From assembly GCF_026151205.1 (NCBI RefSeq), contig NC_087077.1, positions 14,112,983 to 14,176,982 on the forward strand: 64,000 nucleotides of DNA. The letters are read 5' to 3'. The notes below the pieces were generated by a model. The model saw only the letters and a list, made by a program, of their open reading frames with translations, searched no databases and had not been told where the DNA came from. Below are positions 1 through 9,061 of this stretch, piece after piece (the stretch's first letter is position 1; the number at the start of each line of letters is the position of its first letter). Both the position numbers and the translations under genes were made by a program. The stretch comes from Bolinopsis microptera. Its lineage: Eukaryota; Ctenophora; Tentaculata; Lobata; Bolinopsidae.

Positions 1-440
1 ATGTGACTGGTGCATGGTACTAGCAGTGTTGTTTGATCCATAGTACGTAATACAAAGGGTTTAAGCAGGTATATCATTATTTGTTCAATTTCACACATGT
101 TCAGATATCATCAAGATTATGTGACAAAGTAAACTTGTCTGTGCCTTTTGTAATTTAATTCCTTGCGACTATATGATATAATAACAATTCCTAGCACTTC
201 CTGGCCATTAAATAAACCTACACTACTCAGCATTGCTTATCAGGGTTCCCTAAACATTGTTCACATATTTTCTTAAATGTGTAAACCATAGTGCACCAAC
301 TAACGAAAAAAGTCGTAAAATATGTAGGTAATGGTCATATGTACCCATCCAATCAACTGGACACTCAAAATTTTGGTCAAAAACGGCAGCAAGGGGTCCA
401 TATTTACTCTGTCACATGTTTATAGTGTGACAATAGTGAG
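1..440. other. Non-coding flank with no gene seen
   Basis: I see no open frame or RNA gene here. A phrase around 118-150 (TGTGACAAAGT followed by CTGTGCCTTTTG) recurs in similar form at 6182-6280, so this is probably old repeat material. LINE homology begins close to 441, which marks the 5' truncation point of the element that follows. Confidence 0.5.
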
Positions 441-1919
441 GTGGCTAAGATCATATCGGAACTTAAGAATGGCAAGGCCAGCGACATACCAGTACATATA
501 GTAAAGGCAGTGTCAGGCAAAATTAGCCCACTACTATCGGTATTGTACAACGAATGTATGCAACAGGGATTTTTTCCAGACGACCTAAAAGTAGGTAAAA
601 TAAGTCCAATATATAAGAAAGAAAATGCTGAGCTTCTTGAAAATTACAGGCCTATCTCAACCTTAGCGATATTCGGTAAAATACTTGAAAAAATCATATT
701 CTCCAGGCTTTACAGTTTCTTTCAGTCGCAAGGATTATTATATGAAAATCAATATGGCTTTAGAAAAAATCACTCGACAAGCCATGCACTCAACTTCTCT
801 GTCGACTACATTGAAAAATCTTTAAGAGATAAAAATCATGTACTAGGCATCTTCATTGATTTAAGCAAAGCTTTTGACACAATCTGTCATGATAAACTGC
901 TTAAAAAACTGAATGATTATGGAATTCGAGGGACTGCAAATAAATTGATAGCCAGTTACCTTTCTAATAGACAGCAATATGTTTCAGTACTTGGAGAAGA
1001 ATCCGAAAAACTGTCTGTAATATTTGGTGTTCCTCAGGGGTCAGTATTAGGTCCCTTGCTTTTCATTATCTACATCAATGAAATATATAGAGTATCAGAC
1101 CTAGGTAAGTTTATACTTTTTGCCGATGACACCAACATATTTGTTGTAGATAAATGTATAAAAACACTTTACTGCAAAGCTAATAAAATTCTTAAACTTG
1201 TTCATCAGTATATGAAGAGTAACTTGCTGCATATCAACATAAAGAAATGTTGTTATATCCACTTTAAGCCGAACTGTAGAAATGAACCAGATTCAAACAC
1301 CAATGAATTAGAACTGACACTAAATAATATAGTAATTAAAAAGGTGGAGGAAACTAAGTTTCTTGGAGTCATTATTGACCAAAAACTGAACTGGGATGCT
1401 CACTTAAGAGCGTTAAACCGTAAATTGAAATGTGAGATAGGTAGACTATGTGGAATTAGACGGTGTGTACCTAAAAAACTATATAAGGACCTGTACCACA
1501 CCCTTTTTGAATCACACCTATGTTATGGAATATCTGTTTGGGGAGGTGTATCAAATAATAAACTAGAAGCCATATTTAAAACACAAAAGAAATGCATAAG
1601 AATTCTCTTTGGTGATAATGATGCATACTTCAATAAGTTCAAAACATGTGCCAGAGTAAGGCCTATCACTAGGGATAAGACCGGTAAAGTTATCAAGCAG
1701 ATGTTAGGCAAAGATTTCTTTGAACTAGAACACAGTAAACCAATCTGTAACGAGTATAACTTCCTGACTGTCCACAATCTTCATAAGTTGCACTGTTTAC
1801 TGGAAATGTTTAAAATTAATAAGTTCCAATCACCAGTCTCAATGTTCTCTTTATTCAACAGGTCACCAAGACGAGACAACTACTTCATCCCACCCACTCC
1901 ATCCTCACTATTCATCAGG
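441..1919 (+). pseudogene. 5'-truncated LINE ORF2 (reverse transcriptase), first part
   Basis: The frame is open from about 441 but starts at GTG, not ATG. It enters mid-protein at the segment just upstream of the reverse transcriptase, so the PHD finger and APE endonuclease are missing. Visible RT motifs are YRPIST, the FIDLSKAFD block, GVPQGSVLGPLLF and the catalytic FADD. The protein aligns along its length with ORF2 of the LINE at 9062-12538 and has the same NGKASDIP and FRKNHSTSHALN phrases, but is clearly diverged, so it is a different copy or subfamily. The LINE frame stops being LINE-like at about 1919, where a TIR transposon is inserted; the last 30 or so codons to 1970 belong to that insert. 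The remaining C-terminus resumes at 4592. Confidence 0.88.
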
Positions 1920-2432
1920 CCCCTTCCAGCCATTGCTACCTGCCACCTAATTTGGCAGGTTTTACATTAAGGCTGATAATCAATTTGAAGTCTTAAAATG
2001 ATTCCTGCAAAATTAACCGAAATCCTGCCTATTTATCGTATTCGCGCAGAGATGTATCTCACGTAATTATTTAATCGAGTTGTTGATTTATAGAAAAGCC
2101 TGCAAAATTAAGACAAAACCTGCCTCACCTTTCACCTACCCTCAGCAGGTTTGCTCTATTTTGGCAGGTTTTCCGTTAAATATAAAGTCGAATGCTGCAT
2201 ATTTAACGCAAATCCTGCGTAAGTTGAGATAATTCGAATCAACTTGTGGCGTGATTAAACCTATATATTGGCAGGCTTTTGGATAATTAGAGTGTACAAT
2301 GTGGAATACTTATACTAAGTTCGTATAACCTTATTACTAGGTAAGTAGGTAGGGAGTAGGACTGAGACTTGGGTTGTGCAAAGCTACAGAAGTACAGAAT
2401 GCTATATGGCTCTATAGTTTGCACTTTTATAC

Positions 2433-3197
2433 ATGCAGTCACTAGTCAGTGGCGAAACGACCGCCCGACACCCCGGCTATACCCCTGCTATGCGGAAGTG
2501 GGATGGGGGGGGGGTGCAGCTGCGGCCTCTTAGGTACGTTTCGCCACTGCATATTATCCACTGTTACCAACACGGGGTCTATGATAAGTTTGAGTATAAA
2601 AGTATAAAAACCGATTATTGGAAAATAACTGTTTGCTTAACTTCAGTTCTTAGGTTGCCATTTTTAGATACATTCCTTGACTACGCCATAGGTCAAAGAA
2701 ATAATAGGCTTATCATGTTGCAAAATTATTCGGTGACAGCATTTTCCTGTCCCAAACAGTACAGGAAGCGCTACTTGGAAACTCCATCGGAAGGTTCACT
2801 GCCGTCAGAGGAAGTTGACAGCATTGTTAAAGAGCTTGCCGTTACCTTAACTGATGGGCCAAAGTACGTTGTTATTTCTAGCAAGACAAGCAAAAGCAAC
2901 ACAGACCTCACAAAACTGTTGTCAGCGGTAAATATCGCAAAAGCCCAGCCTAGGCGCACCACTAGGACAAAATACAAGGAAGAAGCTGGCTATCGACCCG
3001 TCATGAACACGCAGGTTATCCAAGACCCTAAAGATAGAATTATATTTTTCGAAAATGACTTGTGTTTGTTTAAAAATGCTGACGGCACAAACAGTGTCCT
3101 GATAATCGTGGAAAATATTTCACAGAACGATTTTATTCTCCTGTCGTTGGCAAACTCGTCCAAGAGTGCCACGACCATGCTGACTGCTTTCAGTTAA
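2433..3197 (+). CDS. Unrecognised 254-codon open frame inside the TIR transposon
   Basis: This is an ATG-to-stop frame wholly within the 1920-4591 element. The first 35-40 codons overlap a small MITE (2451-2549) and are probably not original. The rest has ordinary protein composition, with a basic stretch around residues 195-205 (QPRRTTRTKYKEE) and alternating hydrophobic segments in the C-terminal 60 residues. I do not recognise a domain and see no DDE/D transposase signature. It may be the remnant of the element's own gene, or a captured host exon. No splice structure is evident. Confidence 0.35.
   Translation: MQSLVSGETTARHPGYTPAMRKWDGGGVQLRPLRYVSPLHIIHCYQHGVYDKFEYKSIKTDYWKITVCLTSVLRLPFLDTFLDYAIGQRNNRLIMLQNYSVTAFSCPKQYRKRYLETPSEGSLPSEEVDSIVKELAVTLTDGPKYVVISSKTSKSNTDLTKLLSAVNIAKAQPRRTTRTKYKEEAGYRPVMNTQVIQDPKDRIIFFENDLCLFKNADGTNSVLIIVENISQNDFILLSLANSSKSATTMLTAFS
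2451..2549. mobile_element. Small MITE with CAGTGGCGAAACG termini
   Basis: About 100 bp bounded by CAGTGGCGAAACG and its reverse complement CGTTTCGCCACTG, with a G-rich centre. The CAGTGGC start is typical of hAT-type non-autonomous elements and resembles the MITE at 6603-6779. No clear target duplication is seen. Confidence 0.6.
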
Positions 3198-3365
3198 TAG
3201 ATTTAGAAGAAAAGTGTGTCAGTGTTGAGGAAGATGCGCTTATATCTTATAACTGATCGAACAAGCTTGGTCAGGTAATGGGTTGTCTACGTTATTCTGT
3301 TAATAGATGTTACAGGGTATCAGGCTCATTTATGCATGATTTTTACAACCTTGTCAATGTGTAAT

Positions 3366-3405
3366 GGTATAACACTGGTATAATACTGGTATAATACTGG
3401 TACAA
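3366..3405. repeat. Short tandem repeat, unit ACTGGTATAAT
   Basis: Three to four imperfect copies of an 11-13 bp unit (ACTGGTATAATA) in tandem, within the TIR transposon. Confidence 0.6.
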
Positions 3406-3713
3406 TGTTTAAGTTATATTATTAATTAGGTTTTTTTTTGCAGTTTGCAGGTAACTCTTCGTAGTATTTTAAATTCAGTTCTCAAAATCCTAAAATACGA
3501 TTGTTTTACTTTTTCTAACTTAAGAGGTGTATTGATTTGAAATGAAATTAAATGATTGCCATAGTTGTCGGAACTTTGTGCATCATTACGCCACAGGAGG
3601 TTCAATTTTATTGCATGGCCAGTCAATTGGTGGGACAGTACTTTTCAATACAAATTTAGATTTAGAAGTACGTATGACACCGTAGAATTGAAAAGTAGGA
3701 GTACTAGCGGTTA

Positions 3714-3932
3714 GGCGACAATTGACATCCCGACAATTGACCCTCCGACAATTAAACCCCCGACAATTGACCCAAAAAATATATTTATTATACTAACCCT
3801 AACAGTAACCCTAACCCTAACCCTAACCCTGACCCTAACCCTGACTTGACCCCAGTGTAATTACATGGTGGGTCAATTTTCGGGGGTCAATTGCATCGGG
3901 GGCTGGGGGTCATTTGTCGGGGGGGGGGGGGG
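3714..3932. mobile_element. Inverted-repeat unit of CGACAATTGACCC with a telomere-like core
   Basis: The left side has four direct copies of a CGACAATTGACCC-like phrase. The right side has inverted copies (GGGTCAATTTTCGGGGG, GGTCATTTGTCGGG) and ends in a G run. Between them lie about eight CCCTAA/CCCTGA repeats. The arms could pair into a hairpin. It is nested inside the larger TIR transposon. Confidence 0.55.
3794..3845. repeat. Interstitial telomere-like (CCCTAA)n tract
   Basis: Degenerate CCCTAA units, some CCCTGA, in the C-rich orientation. The tract is too short and degenerate to be a chromosome end. It sits at the centre of the 3714-3932 inverted-repeat unit. Confidence 0.8.
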
Positions 3933-4105
3933 TATACCTCTAATTTGGAGATTCAGTACCAATCAGTGCAGTGGTTGTCAGCTTTTTATTAACTCCGGCC
4001 AATTTCTTGACTGTGCTAATCAACTCGGTTTTATTGACTTTTAGTTTTGGTGCCAAATAGGCAAAATTCCAAATAACTTAAGAACTTAAAAGAAAGATAA
4101 AAGAA

Positions 4106-4385
4106 AACCTGCTGATTTATAACTTTAACACTGCCATAATAGCATAATCTATTTGGCATGGATTGATAATTTTATAACAAATCTTGCCAAGTTAATGGAA
4201 AACCTGCCGATTTAACTTTATAACTGCCGTAATCTATCCGGCAAGGATTAATAATTTTATAACAAATTCTGCCAAGTTAATGGAAAACCTGCCGATTTAA
4301 CTTTATCACTGCCGTAATCTATCCGGCAAGGATTGATAATTTTTTAACAAATCCTGCCAAGTTAATAGAAAACCTGCCAAATAAC
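4106..4385. repeat. Subterminal 85-95 bp tandem repeats
   Basis: About three and a third copies of a unit starting AACCTGCCGATTTAACTTTA, with starts near 4106, 4201, 4286 and 4371. The first copy is longer (95 bp) and more diverged; the later ones are 85 bp. They lie near the right end of the TIR transposon, a usual place for transposase-binding repeats. Confidence 0.75.
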
Positions 4386-4591
4386 AAATACCTGCGCTGT
4401 TGATGCAGGATCACTAGTTAATAAGGCAGGTTTTGCCATAAAAAATTATGAGAAAACCTGCGGATTAAGTGTAATATACTGCTGATCTGCACTGGGTAAA
4501 TTAGATTACTAGGCAGGAGTGGTAATTTGGCAGTCTTCGCTATTAACTGGGCAGGTTTTAGGTTAAATTCGCAGTGGCAATGGCTGGAAGG

Positions 4592-5260
4592 GGCCTTTCA
4601 TCTATCAATCAACTAGTATTTGGAATCACTGCCGTAAGTCAACAAGTGAAATAGACTTCTCCACTCCCATCAGTATATTCAAGAATAATCTTAAGAAATC
4701 TTTGTTAGAACTACAATCTAAATATGACCGACAACTTTGGTGCAGTTACAACTTTGATGCCAATGAATTATCATTGAAATAGGTTGATTTAGTAAACATA
4801 ATCATATGAGTAAACCACGGTGTTATTGCAAAAAACCATGACAAGGGTATCAGACCTATATTAATCTAAGAGACGACACAAAACGAATCATCATACAACA
4901 AATTTTAAAATCCTGCGGCACAGGATCCTGTTGTTTTCCTACTCTACCTCTCCCAAACCCCTCTCTCCTTCTCCTCTCTTCAGGTTTATTCTTCAATTTT
5001 TTTTAAATTAGATAGCAGATATATTTTCATTTAAATGAAGTAATGGCATTATACATTGTTTGTTATCGTATGTATGTTGTGTATAGTGTTTGCTGACTGG
5101 GTATATGCTATATATTTTGAGGCTCACGACGTCTCGTCCCATGGGTGGAGTTGTAGGCTGAGTATGTGTTCAAATCTCCTTACTTCGTATGGTGAAACAT
5201 TGAAAGGTTTGCCTTAGCCTTTGGGACGAGTGTTTGCCCACCGGGGATCCAAATATATGA
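4592..5260 (+). pseudogene. LINE ORF2 C-terminus and 3' UTR, resumed after the insertion
   Basis: From 4592 the frame reads on in register from 1919, includes the conserved IWN motif seen in the other LINE (LWN), and ends at a stop at about 4780. The following A/T-rich stretch is probably the LINE 3' UTR. It contains an imperfect hairpin around 5128-5230 (CTCGTCCCA with TGGGACGAG). The 3' end is not sharply defined. Confidence 0.7.
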
Positions 5261-6504
5261 TTATCATGGACATTACTTTGACACATAAACTAATCAAACG
5301 ACTTTAATGATTCCAGAAAATTTTACTAACTGCATTTAGCTAGTTTATAGTAAATACACACGATCGCAGAATAGAGGAGCACAATTGGGTTCCTTGTTCT
5401 GCGACTGTGTTTCCTCGGTGGGCCGACAGGTTTTTGTTGTGTAGTAGTGCTGGGAAAAAAAGGCTTTAACTATCATGTATCAATGAGAGTACAAATTTTT
5501 AATTCTTGACCTTAGTGCCACAGTTTCTGTGGTAAAAACAAATTTATAGTTAAACGTTATATATTGTAGAAGGGCATGATTTACTCACATCACTAAGCAT
5601 CTGGATGGATAATTAGCACACAAAGATAAACTGACCTTTAAACATGACCACCAGCTATACCACGTAACCATAGCTCCGAAATAAATAAATTGCTCTACAT
5701 AGAAACATCTGGCCTGATCCTATCACATTGTGGTCCCCAGGGGTTCGGTAAAGCCCTTACAGGCAACTGGGTCCTTTTACCAGCCACAATAAAATTGATC
5801 ATGCCAGTACTGTCATAAACTGTAACCAACTATTTAAAAATTAGATATCTTTTGCTAAATTTTAAATTTTAAGTCATAGAGCAATCTTCTCAATTTTAAA
5901 ATTTTTAAGAATTATATTTTACCCTAACTATGATGTGGTGGCATTTCATACTTAACTAAATTTCAACTTTGAAAGTAAATAGATTATTAGTGACAACAAA
6001 ATTATAGTTTAAGACATCCATTCTGCATTGTGTTTCCAATATTAGAATTTATGATATGTATTGATTGAATAATTGGTAATAAATTTAACTTTTGTTTTAT
6101 TAACTTTTGTTTTATTAATGTAACCATTTCCGTGCCGGCCGTATTTAAGCGATATCTTATCACCTGATTAAGATATCGTTATGTGACAAAGTTAGCCTAG
6201 AGGATGAGACGATTATCCTAACCATCAAGGGTTTGTGTAATTTCATAGTGTGACAAAGTCAACTACACTGTGCCTTTTAATAGGGTCACTTATATTAACC
6301 AATATCCTCAAACTCAAATGAACGTGTCCATAAATGGTTCTTTAACATTCGCTTGAAACAGTTACAGTTGTAGTATCAGTGATACATCTCAAAATCCGTG
6401 GAAGAGGGTTCCATGCAACTGGTGCATGGCGTTAGTAGCTGCGGGATGTGTCAACTTAGTGCAGAATCAAGCAAGTTATAAAACTATTTTCATACTCCTT
6501 CTGC
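5261..6504. other. AT-rich stretch without a gene
   Basis: No credible open frame or RNA gene. Part of 6182-6280 resembles 118-150, and 6415-6430 (CAACTGGTGCATGG) resembles the first bases of the window, so both belong to one old dispersed repeat. Confidence 0.5.
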
Positions 6505-6812
6505 GCAGAAATTTCAGGGTGCAAATCCCAGTGTCACCTAGTCTAGGGATCTATCCGAATGATCGGAAACTTAATTGAGGGTTAAATGAGGAGGGGTACC
6601 TGCAGTGGCATAACGAAGGGCCCCGCTGACCCCGCTGTGCTTTTAGAGATTTGACCGGCGTATCCTCTAAAATCGCCTAATTTGTTCAATTTTAGGGAAG
6701 GCCGCCAAAAGGGGAGGGGGCGCCAACAGGGGGGCGCATTTTCGGCGAGTGGGCGCCAACAGGCAACGTTACGCCACTGGGTACTTGTTCAAAGTTCAAG
6801 AAACTTCCTAGG
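6505..6812 (+). mobile_element. SINE-like repeat, split by a MITE
   Basis: A second copy lies in reverse at 19970-20132. Shared phrases are AAATCCCAGTGTCACCTAGTCTA, GGTTAAATGAGGAGGGGTACCTG and AAGTTCAAGAAACTTCCTAGG. In the reverse copy the head contains GGGTTCGAATCCC, close to the B box of a tRNA promoter, so a tRNA-derived SINE is likely. This copy is interrupted by the MITE at 6603-6779. Confidence 0.65.
6603..6779. mobile_element. hAT-like MITE, 177 bp
   Basis: It starts CAGTGGCATAACG and ends CGTTACGCCACTG. It is flanked by GGTACCTG (6595-6602) and GGTACTTG (6780-6787), an 8 bp duplication with one mismatch. The uninterrupted SINE copy at 19970-20132 shows the empty site. TIR sequence and 8 bp duplication both fit hAT elements. 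A 5'-truncated relative lies at 46440-46584. Confidence 0.8.
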
Positions 6813-6814
6813 TA

Positions 6815-6962
6815 GTAGCAAGCGAGAGGGCTCTGGTTAGAGCAAACATTGTAGCGCGATGCACTACTGGGTCGCGCGCGCATCAAATAATGCTTCTCGC
6901 AACCACAGATCGGCAACAAGCAGAGTGGCGAGATGCGAAGGATTGACATCGTCAATCAAGAG
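6815..6962 (+). repeat. Dispersed GC-rich repeat, copy 1
   Basis: It contains AGCGCGATGCACTACTGGG, GCGCGCATCAAATAATGCTTC and GCGAGATGCGAAGGATTGAC. Copies occur at 17785-17885 on the plus strand and 50307-50413 on the minus strand. It is contiguous with the foldback arms that follow, so it may be the outer part of one larger element. Confidence 0.7.
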
Positions 6963-7014
6963 CAAACAATACTATAGTGGTTGCGAAAAGCATTTTGTAG
7001 GTTTATAATATATT

Positions 7015-7492
7015 GACCATTGTTAATGATCTGGCCCGGCGCGCGCTACTTCGTAGCACTTGCCATCGGGCCATAACATTTCGAGAAGAAAGCGGCGCGC
7101 GCTACTTCGAAGAAATTTAGACGAGTAACATCCGTCAATATAATATACCAAGACTTGACATACGTTGCATGCCACTTTTCGCAGCTGCCATTATGCATGA
7201 TTTAATTACAAATATTCGTATGCGAAGCTTGGCTTTCATAATGCATCGATTTCATTGGACGAGAGCAACTGTTGGCGACGTTTGACTACAAATGGCAATG
7301 TTTGATTGAAAACCTGGTTTCAGCTGTCCCTGCTGTGATGGGTCGTTTTTGGAGAACATCGCCATTTCGAATTGACGGATGTTACTCGTCTATATTTCTT
7401 CGAAGTAGTGCGCGCCGCTTTTTTCTCGAAATATTGACCCGATGGCAAGTGCTACGAAGTAGCGCGCGCCGGGCCAGACCATTAACAATGTT
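7015..7492. mobile_element. Foldback (hairpin) element
   Basis: The left arm 7015-7139 and right arm 7371-7492 are near-perfect reverse complements, running from CATTGTTAATG through GGCCCGGCGCGCGCTACTTCG to GAGTAACATCCGTCAAT. The loop is about 230 bp. Arm fragments also occur at 17385-17460. No coding capacity is visible. Confidence 0.8.
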
Positions 7493-8840
7493 CAACATTT
7501 CGACGCGGACGTTTTTTGTTTCTTCGCATCGATGATCGAAGCTTAAGCCAGAATCCTAATGAGATCGTTAATTTGCTTCGCAGAGCATGCAGAGCAACGA
7601 TTTGGAAAAGTTGACATCGTCAATTAAGTAAAATACAATTTTTTTTAAGTAAAATACAATTTTTATTTTCCACAGAAGAATCAATACATATTGAATTATA
7701 AATATCCGATAATTCCATTAATAATCATTAAAAGTTGCTTTGTCATTTGTAAAATCAAAAACGAAAAGCCCCACGCTGAACGCGCGCGGCATTTTTTCTG
7801 CAGCTGCCTGGCTTCAAGCTTGTAGCCGCTATCATCAAAGCCGCCGCGCGCGCCCAGCGCTGGGGTGCATTCTCATTAACAATTAAACTTGGTCAAAGAT
7901 ATTTATATACAATTCCTAAATTAAATCAATAATCATGTTAATATGAGTATTCAACACTACTCGACAACAAATATTTGCCGGCTCATCGACGATTCAGTCG
8001 CCGAAACAAAAATCAAATGTTTGCTTTTTCGTTTCGGGGACTGTTTGAACTCAGTACTGAGAAAAGACAATTTTTTTTTTTGAGAAAAGACAATTTTATT
8101 ATTTATCACCAATTCAATACATAATCAATAAATATATATCCGAATAAATTTGATTTAAAATTAAATGAAACAAGTATGCTAGCAGCTAGCGCGCTTGTAT
8201 TTAATAAATATTCACGCTGTTAAAAATGGGTCTTACCACACCGCCACTCACATTAGCACAGTTGGTGAACGGACCCAGGCGCTGTTAAGCTTTTATGAGC
8301 CCTGGTTGACTGCTGAGAGTGGCGACGGGTCTGACATTAATTTTATTTTAGTTTTCCCTATATTCCAATAAAATTTTAGTTTTGAGTTAAATGATTTTTA
8401 TGCGATATTTAAGTTGAAGCTGCTTGCAATACATTATTGCTTGAAAATTGTTTAAATATGCTCGCTATACGCTTAATTTTTAGATACCGTATGTATATGT
8501 ACACATCAGCTCATAATACTAAATAACAATAATAAATAAATTAAAAGCATGAAGAGGTCCAAAACCAGTTCAAGCATGCGACACCAGGATGAATACATTG
8601 ACATCGGAAGCTGCAAGCTTATTAACGTTTGATTCCACGATGATCCGTTATTATGCAGTCACCTTCAGGCGGTGTCGACGGATCATCCGAAAAGGGTTTT
8701 TGACAGGCTGTGCCCTTACCATAATTAAACTGAACCATTGCGTGGTACGATGTAAACATGAGTGGTGGATAAGAGAGCCGCGCAAGCGCTCGCGCCGCGC
8801 GCATTTGTGTCGCTCTGACAAATAGAGTTTGAATAATTTA
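7493..8840. other. Repeat-derived non-coding stretch
   Basis: No gene seen. It mixes AT-rich DNA with GC-rich patches such as GCGCGCGGC near 7780 and 7850. An imperfect inverted repeat at 8239-8325 (GCCACTC with GAGTGGC) could form a stem. It may include the 3' UTR tail of the minus-strand LINE, whose 3' end is not sharply visible. Confidence 0.4.
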
Positions 8841-9061
8841 GCTACCAAGACGTAAATCGCGCGTTACGTAAAGTATCATTTTTCCCTTCGGATAAAGCGA
8901 ACGGTACACCCGCGTGTAACCTTCTTCAATGGGTTGTGTGCGTGTTTGGTGGAGTGAGTGTATAATGTAATGATTGAATGAATCTTTTTCTTTTGTGGTG
9001 TATATATGATGTGAGTGACAGGTGTAAAATGTAAAAGATATAAATATAAATGGGGGTCTTT

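Larger units (their letters stand above)
1920..4591. mobile_element. TIR DNA transposon, about 2.7 kb, inserted in the LINE
   Basis: The element starts with AGGCCCCTTCCAGCCATTGC and ends with the exact reverse complement, a 20 bp terminal inverted repeat. It is flanked by a 6 bp duplication TTCATC. Removing the element and one TTCATC rejoins the LINE reading frame exactly, which confirms the borders. Inside, phrases such as TTGGCAGGTTTT and AAACCTGCC recur near both ends (subterminal repeats). It also holds one open frame of 254 codons, a tiny MITE, and a CGACAATTGACCC inverted-repeat unit containing telomere-like repeats. No transposase motif is recognisable, so it is probably non-autonomous or carries unrelated sequence. 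The superfamily is not determined. Confidence 0.82.

Noticed and set aside
3794-3845. True telomere end
   Set aside because: Only about 50 bp, degenerate and internal, with unrelated sequence on both sides.
6692-6955. 87-codon minus-strand frame
   Set aside because: It spans the MITE and the GC-rich repeat and only reflects GC-rich sequence.
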